This document shows positions 8,764 to 17,335 of a stretch of DNA of 64,000 nucleotides, piece by piece. Numbering within the stretch: the stretch's first letter is position 1; every line of letters starts with the position of its first letter. The notes under the pieces are model-generated. The model was not told where the DNA came from. It was given only the letters and a program-made list of their open reading frames with translations, and made no database searches. Source of the DNA: Candidatus Obscuribacterales bacterium (GTDB taxonomy: Bacteria > Cyanobacteriota > Vampirovibrionia > Obscuribacterales > Obscuribacteraceae); the NCBI GenBank assembly GCA_020050685.1, contig JAGVKG010000022.1:1-64000 (forward strand), written 5' to 3'. The position numbers were made by a program, and so were the translations under genes.

Positions 8764-11373
8764 ATGGTCACAACGCTCCAAGAGCAAGACACAACGATTA
8801 CCGATTCAGTCGCAAACCTCACAAGACAAGCACGATTAGCAGCTGCCGTCTTCACGCAATACAGCCAAGAACAAGTGGACAAAATCGTGAAGGCAATGGC
8901 AGTAGCAGCCATAGAGAACGCTCACATTTTTGCTCAAGCAGCCTGCGAAGAAACTCGCATGGGTGTGGTCGAAGACAAAATCCTCAAGAACCTCGTTGCC
9001 TCGGAATATCTACATAACCAAATCAAAAATAAGAAAACCGTTGGTATCATTCGCGAATTTCCTGAAGACAACATGGTGGAAATTGCCGAACCAATGGGCG
9101 TGATACTAGCAATTGTGCCGGTCACCAATCCCACATCAACAGTTATCTTCAAAAGTATCGTTGCTGCCAAGACACGCAATTCGATTATCTTTAGTCCGCA
9201 CCTCATGGCGGCCAATTGTTCCAACTTAGCCGCCCAAGTTCTTTACGATGCTGCCATCGCGGCAGGTGCACCAAAAGGATTCATCACCTGGGTGCAGAAA
9301 TCACCGCGCTTGCGTCGTGAAACTGAACTGATGATGGTGCATCCGGAAGTCGATTTGATTTTTGCTACTGGTGGCACGAACATGGTGCGCGCTGCATATA
9401 GCTCCGGCAAACCAGCACTTGGCGTTGGCGCCGGCAATACTCCGGTCTACGTACACAAATCAACTAATATTTCATCAGCGGCGATGGACATTATCATCTC
9501 AAAGACATTTGACAATGGAACCGAATGTCCATCTGAGCAAACACTGATCATCGACAATGAAATCTTGCCAGCGTTGATTGCCGAGTTCAAGCGATTGAAT
9601 TGCCACATTTGCACCGAAGAAGAAACAGCAAAAATCACCGATATCATTCGTGACCCGAAAACTGGTGGCATCAATTACAAGCTGGTCGGACAGTCGGCAA
9701 AAACAATTGCCGATCAAGCTGGTATGAATGTGCCATCCGATACAAAAATTCTGCTCTGCGAATTGAAAGGCGATATCCGCCAACACAAATTGGCAATTGA
9801 AAAACTCATGCCGGTCCTGGGCTTTGTTGGCGTAAATAGCGTTGATGAAGGTATCAATCGATCACTGGACATAAACTATGCTGGTGGCACCGGGCACACC
9901 TCCGGAATTTTCAGTAACGATGATGATGTAGTTGAGCGATTTGCAACAGCCATTAACACCGGTCGCGTGATTGTCAATTCGCCAACCTCCATGGGTGGAT
10001 TGGGCGGACTTTACAATAATCTCAATACGACTTTGAGCTTCGGTTGTGGCACTGGTGGTGGCAACATCACAACAGACAATGTCGGCATCCAAAACTTGAT
10101 CAACTATAAGCGTGTGCCGAAGCGCAAGAACTTTATTTTGACTTTCCAAACCACCAAGGACATTTACATCAATCCTGGCTCAATTGAACATTTGCGCAAC
10201 GTCAAAACCAAGTCCGCCTTCATTGTTACTTATGGCTCGGCTGCCGAGCGTGGTCACCTTTCCATGATCCTGGAACGACTGCCTTCCGATTGTCGCGTTA
10301 ACGTCTTCTCGCAAGTTGGTGTTGAGCCAAATTGGGGAACAATTTCACGCGGCATTGAACAAATGCGCGGAAGCCAACCGGATACGATTATCGCCTTAGG
10401 CGGCGGATCTGTTTTAGACGCGGCTAAAATCATGCGTCTTTTCTACGATTTCCCAGAATTGAAAGTCAAAGAAGTGGCTTTCAACTTCCTCGATTTCCGT
10501 CATCGTATGAACGAGTTCCCGCGCGAATTGCCAACCCAAATGGTGGCAATTCCGACAACATCCGGCACCGGCTCGGAAGTTACTCCTTTTGCCGTTTTCA
10601 CGGACGAAGAAACCAACAGGAAAATCTCGCTCATTGATGAATGTTTACTGCCAAACATTGCTATCATCGACGCTAATTTGACCAAGAGCCTGCCACCACA
10701 AGTGACAGCCGACACAGCAGTCGATGCACTCACCCATGCCCTGGAAGCATTGGTATCAATTTTGGCAACTGACTACACCGATGGTCTGGCGCTTGAGGCC
10801 ATGCGCTTGATCTTTGAAGCTTTGCCTGAGTGCATGAAGAATGGTGCAAACATTGTTGCCCGCCACAAACTGCACAATGCCGCTTGTCTTGCCGGCATGG
10901 CAATTGGCAATGCCTCGGTTGGTATCAACCACGGTCTTGCCCACAGCCTGGGAGCGCGCTTTGATATTTCCCACGGAAGAGCAAACGGCGTTTTCTTGCT
11001 CACGACAATCGGATTCAATGCCGGAATTCCACGCAAGTTCTTGCCGCACTCTGCATATACCGAATACGTTGCAGACAAGAAGTATGCCAGAGCGGCACGT
11101 TTCCTGGATTTCGCAACACAAAAGGATGGCACAACCACGCAAGATTTAGTCGCGGCTCTAAAACGTGGCGTCTACGATCTTCTCGTATCGGTTGGTCAAC
11201 CAACATCAATTGAAGAACTAGGCATCACAGAAGAGCAATTGGAACTAGCCATTCCATCTTTGATTGAAGCAACCTTCTCCGATATGAGCTCACGCACCAA
11301 TCCACGCTTGCCGATGATTTTGGAAATTCAAGAACTCTTTCAGAAAGCTTGGCCAAAACCGGTAAGACCGTAA
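8764..11373 (+). CDS. adhE: Bifunctional acetaldehyde-CoA/alcohol dehydrogenase
   Basis: An 869-residue fusion, the usual AdhE length. The N-terminal half is a CoA-acylating aldehyde dehydrogenase with catalytic Cys255 in GTECPSEQ. The C-terminal half is an iron-dependent alcohol dehydrogenase with the nucleotide-binding GGGSVLDAAK segment, the PTTSGTGSEVTPFAV block and iron ligands in DALTHALEA and NHGLAHSLGARFDISHG. It converts acetyl-CoA to ethanol with oxidation of two NADH, or runs in reverse. AdhE proteins form spirosome filaments in the cytoplasm. Its presence implies fermentation or redox balancing under low oxygen. The start ATG follows TAAGGAA closely. A STAS-like gene follows 13 bases downstream. 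Confidence 0.95.
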   Translation: MVTTLQEQDTTITDSVANLTRQARLAAAVFTQYSQEQVDKIVKAMAVAAIENAHIFAQAACEETRMGVVEDKILKNLVASEYLHNQIKNKKTVGIIREFPEDNMVEIAEPMGVILAIVPVTNPTSTVIFKSIVAAKTRNSIIFSPHLMAANCSNLAAQVLYDAAIAAGAPKGFITWVQKSPRLRRETELMMVHPEVDLIFATGGTNMVRAAYSSGKPALGVGAGNTPVYVHKSTNISSAAMDIIISKTFDNGTECPSEQTLIIDNEILPALIAEFKRLNCHICTEEETAKITDIIRDPKTGGINYKLVGQSAKTIADQAGMNVPSDTKILLCELKGDIRQHKLAIEKLMPVLGFVGVNSVDEGINRSLDINYAGGTGHTSGIFSNDDDVVERFATAINTGRVIVNSPTSMGGLGGLYNNLNTTLSFGCGTGGGNITTDNVGIQNLINYKRVPKRKNFILTFQTTKDIYINPGSIEHLRNVKTKSAFIVTYGSAAERGHLSMILERLPSDCRVNVFSQVGVEPNWGTISRGIEQMRGSQPDTIIALGGGSVLDAAKIMRLFYDFPELKVKEVAFNFLDFRHRMNEFPRELPTQMVAIPTTSGTGSEVTPFAVFTDEETNRKISLIDECLLPNIAIIDANLTKSLPPQVTADTAVDALTHALEALVSILATDYTDGLALEAMRLIFEALPECMKNGANIVARHKLHNAACLAGMAIGNASVGINHGLAHSLGARFDISHGRANGVFLLTTIGFNAGIPRKFLPHSAYTEYVADKKYARAARFLDFATQKDGTTTQDLVAALKRGVYDLLVSVGQPTSIEELGITEEQLELAIPSLIEATFSDMSSRTNPRLPMILEIQELFQKAWPKPVRP

Positions 11374-11386
11374 TTACATTCTTGCA

Positions 11387-11695
11387 ATGGAAATGACAAT
11401 GAAAACCAAAGAGCTAGTAAAAATTTCTGGACAACTGAATAAAGCACAAGAGCAGATTGACGCCAAACTAGCCAAAGGCGAAGACGAGCTTGAACTTGAT
11501 TTTTCAGAAGCAACTTCTGTTTCCGTAGAAGGATTGGAATGGTTGGAAGAACTTTTGCTTCACGCTCAATCAGCAAATTCCAAAGTCACTTTCATCAACG
11601 TGCCGCCAACCATATATAAAGTCTTCAAAGTGGCTCACATCGATCAATTCCTGCAAGCTTGCGGTGGTCCCCCAGTTTCCGGACCGGTTTGCTAA
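11387..11695 (+). CDS. STAS-domain-like protein
   Basis: A 102-residue protein that resembles STAS / anti-sigma factor antagonist domains. An acidic beta strand (ELELDFSEATSVSVEG) is followed by an amphipathic helix and the late TFINVPPTIYKVFKVAHIDQFL segment, which matches the usual end of the fold. The DSSG phosphorylation motif of SpoIIAA is not present (SVEG at that place), so a classical phospho-switch is doubtful. It starts 13 bases after adhE and may be co-transcribed. Three ATGs lie in the first five codons and none has a good ribosome site, so the start is uncertain. Confidence 0.65.
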   Translation: MEMTMKTKELVKISGQLNKAQEQIDAKLAKGEDELELDFSEATSVSVEGLEWLEELLLHAQSANSKVTFINVPPTIYKVFKVAHIDQFLQACGGPPVSGPVC

Positions 11696-11754
11696 TCAAT
11701 CAACACGTGCAGTCGTCTTTCTCTGCATCTTACTTCGGACAAGTTCCCACGCTG

Positions 11755-12147
11755 TTACCACGTCCATGGATAATGGGCGGTTTGCTGATGTCTGAACGTC
11801 GCCAACTCACATTCGAGAGGTTTGCTTAAGAACGCAGGACGCAACGATCTCAATTGACGCCAGCATTGAGGCTTGAATAGAAGGCGTATGATACCGATTG
11901 TAGAAGCGGGTATTGCTATCAGCCAACCGGTTGCGAACAGCGCGGCTAGTCCAGTATCATTTCTTAAAAGTGTCAAGTCGGGATTGTTCCGATCCAAGCA
12001 ATGAGCAACTAATAATTGAGTCTGCTTTGGCAGCTCTGCCAAATCGCCCAGTGTTATTGATTGTTGTTTTGCCTTAGTAGTTTTTGCGGTAAATAGACCG
12101 CCACAAAGCATATTGGAAAAAAAAACGAGTAAGTGGATGAGCTGCAT
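11755..12147 (-). CDS. Possible small membrane protein overlapping the LRV gene
   Basis: A 130-residue frame with a hydrophobic N-terminus (LIHLLVFFSNMLCGGLF) and a second hydrophobic segment (TGLAALFATGWLIAIPASTIGIIRLLF). This would suit a signal-anchored or two-span membrane protein. It overlaps the end of the upstream LRV-repeat gene by 74 bases in another frame and has no visible ribosome site, so it would depend on translational coupling. No family is recognised. It could be a chance frame. Confidence 0.4.
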   Translation of the reverse strand: MQLIHLLVFFSNMLCGGLFTAKTTKAKQQSITLGDLAELPKQTQLLVAHCLDRNNPDLTLLRNDTGLAALFATGWLIAIPASTIGIIRLLFKPQCWRQLRSLRPAFLSKPLECELATFRHQQTAHYPWTW

Positions 12148-12604
12148 TTTTTATTTGTGCTTGGTGCTGCAGTTGATCATCCTTTACCCGAACTTGAGTC
12201 TGTTTCGCGCGATCTTGCACATATGCGTTTTCATCATCAGCCAGTATCTCGAGTATCTTCGTGCTTGTCCGAGGATTTGCAGCCATTGCGTATCGTACAT
12301 CAGGGTTTACATCACCAGCCAGAGTTTGCACCGCGGATCGAGATGTGTTTCTATTTTGGGCTACTGCGAGCCGGACATCAGCCGATTCATGATCGGCCAG
12401 AGATTCTAATATTTCGGAAGACGTCGTACGATTTTCTGCTATGCGTTGTTGTACAGGTGTGTTGAACTTTTGCGACAACAGTTTTAAAACGCTAAGCTTG
12501 GTATTCTGGTTTGATGCCAATCTATTCTTAGCTGCCGTGAACATGTTCCAATGCGGAACACTTCGGACTTTGTCAATTATCGTTTTGGTTAGCTTGTAGT
12601 TCAT
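12074..12604 (-). CDS. Leucine-rich-repeat-variant (LRV/HEAT-like) protein
   Basis: 176 residues from the ATG at 12604, chosen because GAGGA lies four bases upstream; the longer frame begins at a GTG with no such site. Residues about 35-130 form four LRV-type helical repeats, each with a pattern like LADHESADVRLAVAQNRNTS. These repeats usually make a curved protein-binding surface. No signal peptide. A copy of the TTCACC-N4-TTTAAC motif (12745-12760) lies 141 bases upstream. The gene ends inside the overlapping small membrane frame. Partner unknown. Confidence 0.75.
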   Translation of the reverse strand: MNYKLTKTIIDKVRSVPHWNMFTAAKNRLASNQNTKLSVLKLLSQKFNTPVQQRIAENRTTSSEILESLADHESADVRLAVAQNRNTSRSAVQTLAGDVNPDVRYAMAANPRTSTKILEILADDENAYVQDRAKQTQVRVKDDQLQHQAQIKNAAHPLTRFFFQYALWRSIYRKNY

Positions 12605-12744
12605 AAATCCTCGTCTCTGGCAATTCGCCACCGGATTTATAACTGTTTTTGAGTTGTCTCAACGGAAGTGTAAAGTCTGTTCGAAGAAATCCAGAACTTC
12701 CGAACACACTTTAAGTATGACATAGTACTGAACAGAAAGACGTT

Positions 12745-12760
12745 TTCACCCAGTTTTAAC
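12745..12760 (+). promoter_or_regulatory. TTCACC-N4-TTTAAC motif, site A
   Basis: TTCACCCAGTTTTAAC, a 10-bp-period direct repeat of two hexamers. It is identical, on the other strand, to 18186-18201. It lies upstream of the LRV gene. Confidence 0.55.
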
Positions 12761-12788
12761 ATACTCACTGAGTGACGGCTGAATATTT

Positions 12789-13007
12789 TTAGACGTCCCA
12801 AGGCGGGATTGGTCTTTGTTCGCCTGGATAGATGTCCCCAATGTGATTTAAATAGGCTTGGTAGCGTGGATTGTCTGGCTTAATGATCAATACGGTGCCA
12901 AAATTGAATCGAGTATCTATGCTTTTGTGCAGTGCAAGCTTAAGAGTGCCATCTTCATCAAGTGACGCAGTACCAATAGAATTATTTGTAATCTGAAACT
13001 TTTTCAT
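12789..13007 (-). CDS. Small hypothetical protein
   Basis: 72 residues (MKKFQITNNSIGTASLDEDG...). Hydrophilic, probably all-beta at its N-terminus, with no signal peptide and no recognised domain. The 5' flank lacks a clear ribosome site. It is co-oriented with the patatin gene upstream and the LRV gene downstream. It is kept because codon use and residue composition look protein-like, but it may not be expressed. Confidence 0.45.
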   Translation of the reverse strand: MKKFQITNNSIGTASLDEDGTLKLALHKSIDTRFNFGTVLIIKPDNPRYQAYLNHIGDIYPGEQRPIPPWDV

Positions 13008-13115
13008 TTATGAAGTCCACAAACTCGAGCCCTTCGTTGTTGCTTTGTTCACTTTCAGTATACGCCTAATTCACAAGGCAAGTTCACGAAGCAAATTCAC
13101 GAACACTGATATGTT

Positions 13116-14126
13116 CTATGATTTGGTCGGCTCTGAGGTGGGTTGCTGGCTACTCACTTTGATCAGGCTTTCGCACATTTTATTCAGCTCTTGTTTGCTT
13201 TTGCTATCAGCGCAATAGTGGTTGGCCGCATGAGTAAGTGCTTCCATATTGATTTTTGAAGGATTGTCGATAGCGCATGCTAGGTGCTTTGGAAGATCTA
13301 CCTGAAGACGGTAGTACTGTTCACCCTCATGGGACGGCAGAAAATATTTCATTTGCTCATGCACTGATTCGCTTATGCTTTCAAACACAAGCTCAAGCAT
13401 TGGGCGAGACCAATGCACATATCCCCAAAGACTGATAAATTCATTTGTCAACGGGCGTGTCGTTTTTCCGGTGCCCAAGGAGACAATGAAGAATTTTTGA
13501 TTCTCGCCTGGATACATGGACTTAATTTCTGAAACCGCAGTTAGTGCGGGATTATTGGCATACACGCCACCATCTACAAGACAAATAGCCCTACCATTTC
13601 TGGATCTGGGAAATTGCACTGGGTGAAATAGCGTTGGTGAAGCAGATGCCGCAAGTGCTACATCCCTCATCTGAAAATCAAATTCAGTATCTAGTTTTGC
13701 CAATCGACTTTTGAACAGGTAGGGCAATCGGTGTTCGATGTCATAGCAAGGAATCAAGACATCGGTAAGCGCATTCTTGAGTCGAAATTCACCAAAAGCA
13801 TTCTTGAGAACTCGCTGAAATGCAAAGGACCGATATTTTGGTCTTAGCAGATTTCCCCACCATGATTGCGGACTGGAGAAAATGTCGGGAATATCTCGTT
13901 GATACAGTTGGCAGAGGTCCTGAGCGCTGAACTCCGGTTTTCCCATTGAGTCGGCCTTTGTTAATCCAAGCGCCAGAATGCCACCAGTCGATGTTCCGGC
14001 AATTAGATCAAACAGTTGAGAAATTGGCTTTCCCGTCCGTTCCTCGATCGAGGCCAAAATCGTTGCCGGGATGATACCTCTGATACCGCCACCATCAATC
14101 GACAATATCCTAAAGACTCTCTCCAT
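13116..14126 (-). CDS. Patatin-like phospholipase
   Basis: A 336-residue patatin-fold lipid acyl hydrolase. The oxyanion loop is SIDGGGIRG (about residues 9-17), the nucleophile Ser sits in GTSTGG (about 44-49) and the catalytic Asp sits in DGGVYANNPA (about 188). These dyad elements are complete, so the enzyme should cleave fatty acyl chains from phospholipids. GAGAGG precedes the start by six bases. No signal peptide. Its size and motif layout resemble CapV/CapE effectors of CBASS defence, but no cyclase is encoded nearby, so a housekeeping or defence role cannot be decided. Confidence 0.85.
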   Translation of the reverse strand: MERVFRILSIDGGGIRGIIPATILASIEERTGKPISQLFDLIAGTSTGGILALGLTKADSMGKPEFSAQDLCQLYQRDIPDIFSSPQSWWGNLLRPKYRSFAFQRVLKNAFGEFRLKNALTDVLIPCYDIEHRLPYLFKSRLAKLDTEFDFQMRDVALAASASPTLFHPVQFPRSRNGRAICLVDGGVYANNPALTAVSEIKSMYPGENQKFFIVSLGTGKTTRPLTNEFISLWGYVHWSRPMLELVFESISESVHEQMKYFLPSHEGEQYYRLQVDLPKHLACAIDNPSKINMEALTHAANHYCADSKSKQELNKMCESLIKVSSQQPTSEPTKS

Positions 14127-14335
14127 GAAACACCTCTCTCAACTGTTCTATTTTAGCGCGGGACATACAGCCGGGGAGTCATTTCGACCACGCTAGGAGA
14201 ATTCAGCTCGCTTAGCCCAGGACAAGAAGGTATTTCTGTTATTTTTTGCGATGTTCACAAGACTTTAAACTTCAACCTCTACAATTAAAGTGGGAAGTGG
14301 TTCCTGGCCTATTCCTAGCTCAAAGGACTAATAGC

Positions 14336-16051
14336 TTGGCTAAAGAAGAACAGCGAAATTTACAAGACCCGTCATCGATTCTAAAGGAGCAATTGGTGGG
14401 CACGGTTTTTGCTGATCGTTATGAGATCGATGGCCTGATTGGCGAAGGTGGGATGGGCAACGTTTATCGAGCAATGCATAAGCTCATGAAGAGGACGGTT
14501 GCTATCAAGGTGGTGCATCCCGATCTGGTCTCAAGTGCTGACACACTGGCACGATTTCAGCTAGAGGCCGAGGCCGCGAGCAGTTTGAACCACCCGAATA
14601 TCGTTACTGTACACGATTTTGGATTGGTGCCGCGAGCGTACATGGTAATGGACTACTTGGATGGTGTCAGTCTTGCCAATCTGTTGGAAAATGAGGCGCA
14701 TGTCGCTTTAGATCGCAGCCTGCACATTTTCATCCAGGTTTGTGCCGGGCTTGCACATGCTCACCAGTATGGCGTTGTTCATCGAGATTTAAAGCCTAGC
14801 AATATTATGCTGGTAAGCGTTGACGGGCAGACCGATTTTGTAAAAATTGTAGACTTTGGTATTGCTAAACTCATGCTATGCAAAGATGGGCAATCGAAAG
14901 ATCTTACGACTACGGGAACAATTCTCGGTAGCCCGCTTTATATGAGTCCTGAGCAGTGTCAGGCTAAATCGATGGATGCTCGTTCGGACATCTATTCCTT
15001 GGGCTGTATCATGTATCGAGCCTTGAGTGGGCACCAGCCGATTAACGGGCAGGAGTTGATGGAGTGTTTGTATAACCATGTCAACACTCTTCCCATGTCC
15101 TTTCAGGAGATTTGTCCGGAATTGCAGTTACCGCTGGAGCTCGAAGCGATTGTTATGAAGTGCTTAGAGAAAAAGCAGGAGAATAGATTTCAATCGATGC
15201 TGGAGTTGAAGCAAGCGCTGGAAGCACTCGATCAAAGCAGCGTATGCGGCAAAGACATTCCGCCACAATCCACGACAAAAGGATCGACTGAGTCCGGCAA
15301 GAAAGTTAGTAAAGTCGGCGAACAGACACTGGTTGAAATGGAAGTTAGTCGAGCTAAGTTGGTTGCTGAAACACATCGTGCTGCATCTGCTGCTGAAGCC
15401 GGTTATGCTGCTTCTGCACTTGAAGATAGTCTGGCAGCCTCAGCTGCAGAGGCAGGACGCGCAGCATCTGCTGCTGAGTCCGCTCGGGCTACATCTGCTG
15501 CTGAATCTGCACGCGCCACATCAGTTGCTGAAGCAGTGCGGGCGGCCAATGCTGCCGAAGCGGGGCGTGCTGCTTCTGTGGCCGAGGCAGGACGTGTCGC
15601 CTCTGTACATGAAGCTGGTCTTGCTGCATCAGCTGTTGAGGCTGAACGTGCGGCTTCTGCTGCTGAATCAGAACGTGCTGCTTCCGCCACTGAGCCAGGA
15701 GCCAAAGTATCCGTTGCTGAATTGGGACGTTCTGCATCTGCCGTTGAATCCAGCCGCGTTGCTGCTGCTGCTGAATCGGCTCGCTCTGCTTCAGCCAATG
15801 AGGCTGCTCTTGTTGCAGCGGCAGCTGAGTCTGGACGCGCTGCTTCTGTGGCTGAGTCTGGGCTTGCTGCATCTGCGGTGGAAGCCGCTCTTGCTGCATC
15901 TGCGCACGAGGCTGGTCTTGCCGCAGCTGCGGTCGAGTCCGGACGCGCGGCTTCGGCAGCTGAATCAACACGTGCTGCATCTGCGGCGGAAGCTGGACGC
16001 GCTGCCTCCGCTGCCGAAGCTGGTCGCATTGCTTCAGCTGCTGAAGATTGA
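14336..16051 (+). CDS. Ser/Thr protein kinase with a C-terminal nonapeptide-repeat tail
   Basis: 571 residues from the TTG at 14336, preceded by AAAGGA; the frame is open to another TTG at 14246 without such a site. The kinase domain covers about residues 29-300: glycine loop GEGGMGNVY, Lys in VAIKVV, HRDLKPSN, DFG in VDFGIAK, and SPLYMSPEQ. All catalytic elements are present. A linker leads to 24 full nonapeptide repeats plus a partial one (residues 349-571, consensus AASAAEAGR). No transmembrane segment or PASTA domain, so it is soluble, unlike typical Hanks-type bacterial kinases. The tail is probably a long alpha helix or coiled-coil rod. The convergent hydrolase gene ends 11 bases downstream. 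Confidence 0.9.
   Translation: MAKEEQRNLQDPSSILKEQLVGTVFADRYEIDGLIGEGGMGNVYRAMHKLMKRTVAIKVVHPDLVSSADTLARFQLEAEAASSLNHPNIVTVHDFGLVPRAYMVMDYLDGVSLANLLENEAHVALDRSLHIFIQVCAGLAHAHQYGVVHRDLKPSNIMLVSVDGQTDFVKIVDFGIAKLMLCKDGQSKDLTTTGTILGSPLYMSPEQCQAKSMDARSDIYSLGCIMYRALSGHQPINGQELMECLYNHVNTLPMSFQEICPELQLPLELEAIVMKCLEKKQENRFQSMLELKQALEALDQSSVCGKDIPPQSTTKGSTESGKKVSKVGEQTLVEMEVSRAKLVAETHRAASAAEAGYAASALEDSLAASAAEAGRAASAAESARATSAAESARATSVAEAVRAANAAEAGRAASVAEAGRVASVHEAGLAASAVEAERAASAAESERAASATEPGAKVSVAELGRSASAVESSRVAAAAESARSASANEAALVAAAAESGRAASVAESGLAASAVEAALAASAHEAGLAAAAVESGRAASAAESTRAASAAEAGRAASAAEAGRIASAAED
15380..16048 (+). repeat. 27-bp coding tandem repeat (24.8 units)
   Basis: In-frame repeat encoding AASAAEAGR-like units. 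24 full units plus 7 residues fit the length exactly (669 bases). DNA units are diverged, especially at synonymous sites, while the protein pattern (small residues, Glu at position 6, Arg or Leu at position 9) is kept. Confidence 0.9.
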
Positions 16052-16062
16052 ATTGCGCATCT

Positions 16063-17070
16063 TCAATGAGCTGTTGCAAGTTTCTCAGCAACTTTCAGAG
16101 AGCTTGCCAGCCAAGTCTCGACTAACAGGATAGTTTTTTCGTCGTATTGTCCTTCTTCCAACATTATGTGCTCTCGTTGTCCGAGGATGAAGAGATCTTT
16201 TCTCGTGGACGGTATCTCATTGAAAAGCTCAATTGTCCCTTTGACCCTCATCAGCTCATCATCGCCACCATGCAAAAAAAGCATTGGCACCGATTGAATG
16301 TTTACTGACTTATCCATTGTTTTGCCCATGAAGCTTTGAAATTTTAGAAGCTCCGTTGGAGCCATCTTCAGCCGAACAAGAGGATCCTTGCGCCATTGCT
16401 CCTGAAGTTTTGTATTTGAAGTAGCCATCGATAGAAGTTCGTCACCCCAATCCACTCTTTTAGTTGGACGTGTCATCAATTTCAATCCAACTTCCACATT
16501 CATCTTTCCTGCTTTAAAACGCAAATCTCCTGGTGCAGAAGCAATAATGCCGGCAATGTCTTTCTGATATAACGCACCGGCTTGAATAACTATGGCGCCC
16601 CCCATGGATTCGCCAATCAGAACTATTGGTACATTACGATGAGTTACACGGATTACTTTGATGATTTCCCCAAGATCAACAAGACTACGCTGAAAGTCTA
16701 AAGTCTTGTCGGTCTTCATATAGCGTCCGAATCCACGCACATCCATGGAATAGGTAGGATAGCCTCGCTGAGCAAGACGCTGTCCCAGAGCTTTGAATGC
16801 GCCGCTGTATAGACCCAATCCATGTACACAAAGCAATACAGCTTTGTCTTTCACACCGGGAGCTACCCAATAACTGAAATAACCTGGTTTGTCATACTGG
16901 ATCTGTTTTACGGAACGCTGTATTACCTTTGCTGGTATTTTCTTTGGAATTGCTACAACAACTTTTACAGATTTCCCAGGCAATTCCGGGCTGGCGCAAA
17001 GTCCACCAATTGAAGTGGACAGAGAAATTGCCAGCACTATCGGAAAAAGTGTTTTTTTGCTGAAGTCCAT
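16063..17070 (-). CDS. Exported alpha/beta hydrolase, lysophospholipase/monoacylglycerol-lipase type
   Basis: A 335-residue protein with a signal peptide (MDFSKKTLFPIVLAISLSTS, ending near LCAS). The S33-type hydrolase domain has the HGLGLYSG oxyanion region, nucleophile Ser in GESMGG, Asp in GGDDEL and His in QREHIML. This layout matches the monoacylglycerol lipase / lysophospholipase branch (Hydrolase_4). It should act on lipid esters in the periplasm. A double motif site (17243-17285) lies about 170 bases upstream of its start. It faces the Ser/Thr kinase gene convergently. Confidence 0.85.
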   Translation of the reverse strand: MDFSKKTLFPIVLAISLSTSIGGLCASPELPGKSVKVVVAIPKKIPAKVIQRSVKQIQYDKPGYFSYWVAPGVKDKAVLLCVHGLGLYSGAFKALGQRLAQRGYPTYSMDVRGFGRYMKTDKTLDFQRSLVDLGEIIKVIRVTHRNVPIVLIGESMGGAIVIQAGALYQKDIAGIIASAPGDLRFKAGKMNVEVGLKLMTRPTKRVDWGDELLSMATSNTKLQEQWRKDPLVRLKMAPTELLKFQSFMGKTMDKSVNIQSVPMLFLHGGDDELMRVKGTIELFNEIPSTRKDLFILGQREHIMLEEGQYDEKTILLVETWLASSLKVAEKLATAH

Positions 17071-17242
17071 TTTCTTTCCTCACTAGATCTTTGTAAATCA
17101 GGCTTTTCTGGCTTTGAAACCTCTAGAAAGTAACGAAGCAGCGATTACTAGAATTGCAGATCCAAGAATGGATGTTGCAAACTACATGTGTGCCTTCGTC
17201 TAAGACTTCCAGCTCAGATACCTACATTTGACCATGAGCAAC

Positions 17243-17258
17243 GTTAAAGTCCGGTGAA
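17243..17258 (-). promoter_or_regulatory. TTCACC-N4-TTTAAC motif, site B
   Basis: Minus strand reads TTCACCGGACTTTAAC, identical to site E at 18285-18300. It forms a divergent pair with site C eleven bases away, upstream of the hydrolase gene. Confidence 0.6.
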
Positions 17259-17269
17259 CGCTGTCGATG

Positions 17270-17285
17270 TTCACCAAACCTTAAC
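17270..17285 (+). promoter_or_regulatory. TTCACC-N4-TTTAAC motif, site C
   Basis: TTCACCAAACCTTAAC, one mismatch in the second hexamer. It faces away from site B, giving an overall dyad of about 43 bp. Confidence 0.5.
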
Positions 17286-17335
17286 GGTGTCAAGTGTGTT
17301 TTTGTCATCCCAAATCAATTTACTTGTGTGGGTAT

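Noticed and set aside
13116-14126. Patatin gene as a CBASS effector
   Set aside because: No cGAS/DncV-like cyclase, HORMA or ubiquitin-like gene lies nearby; the enzyme alone does not make a defence system.
15333-16133. Long open frames in other frames over the kinase tail (for example + 15333-16133 and - 15403-16029)
   Set aside because: They are by-products of the 27-bp repeat with biased codons; the frame of the kinase is fixed by the intact upstream domain.
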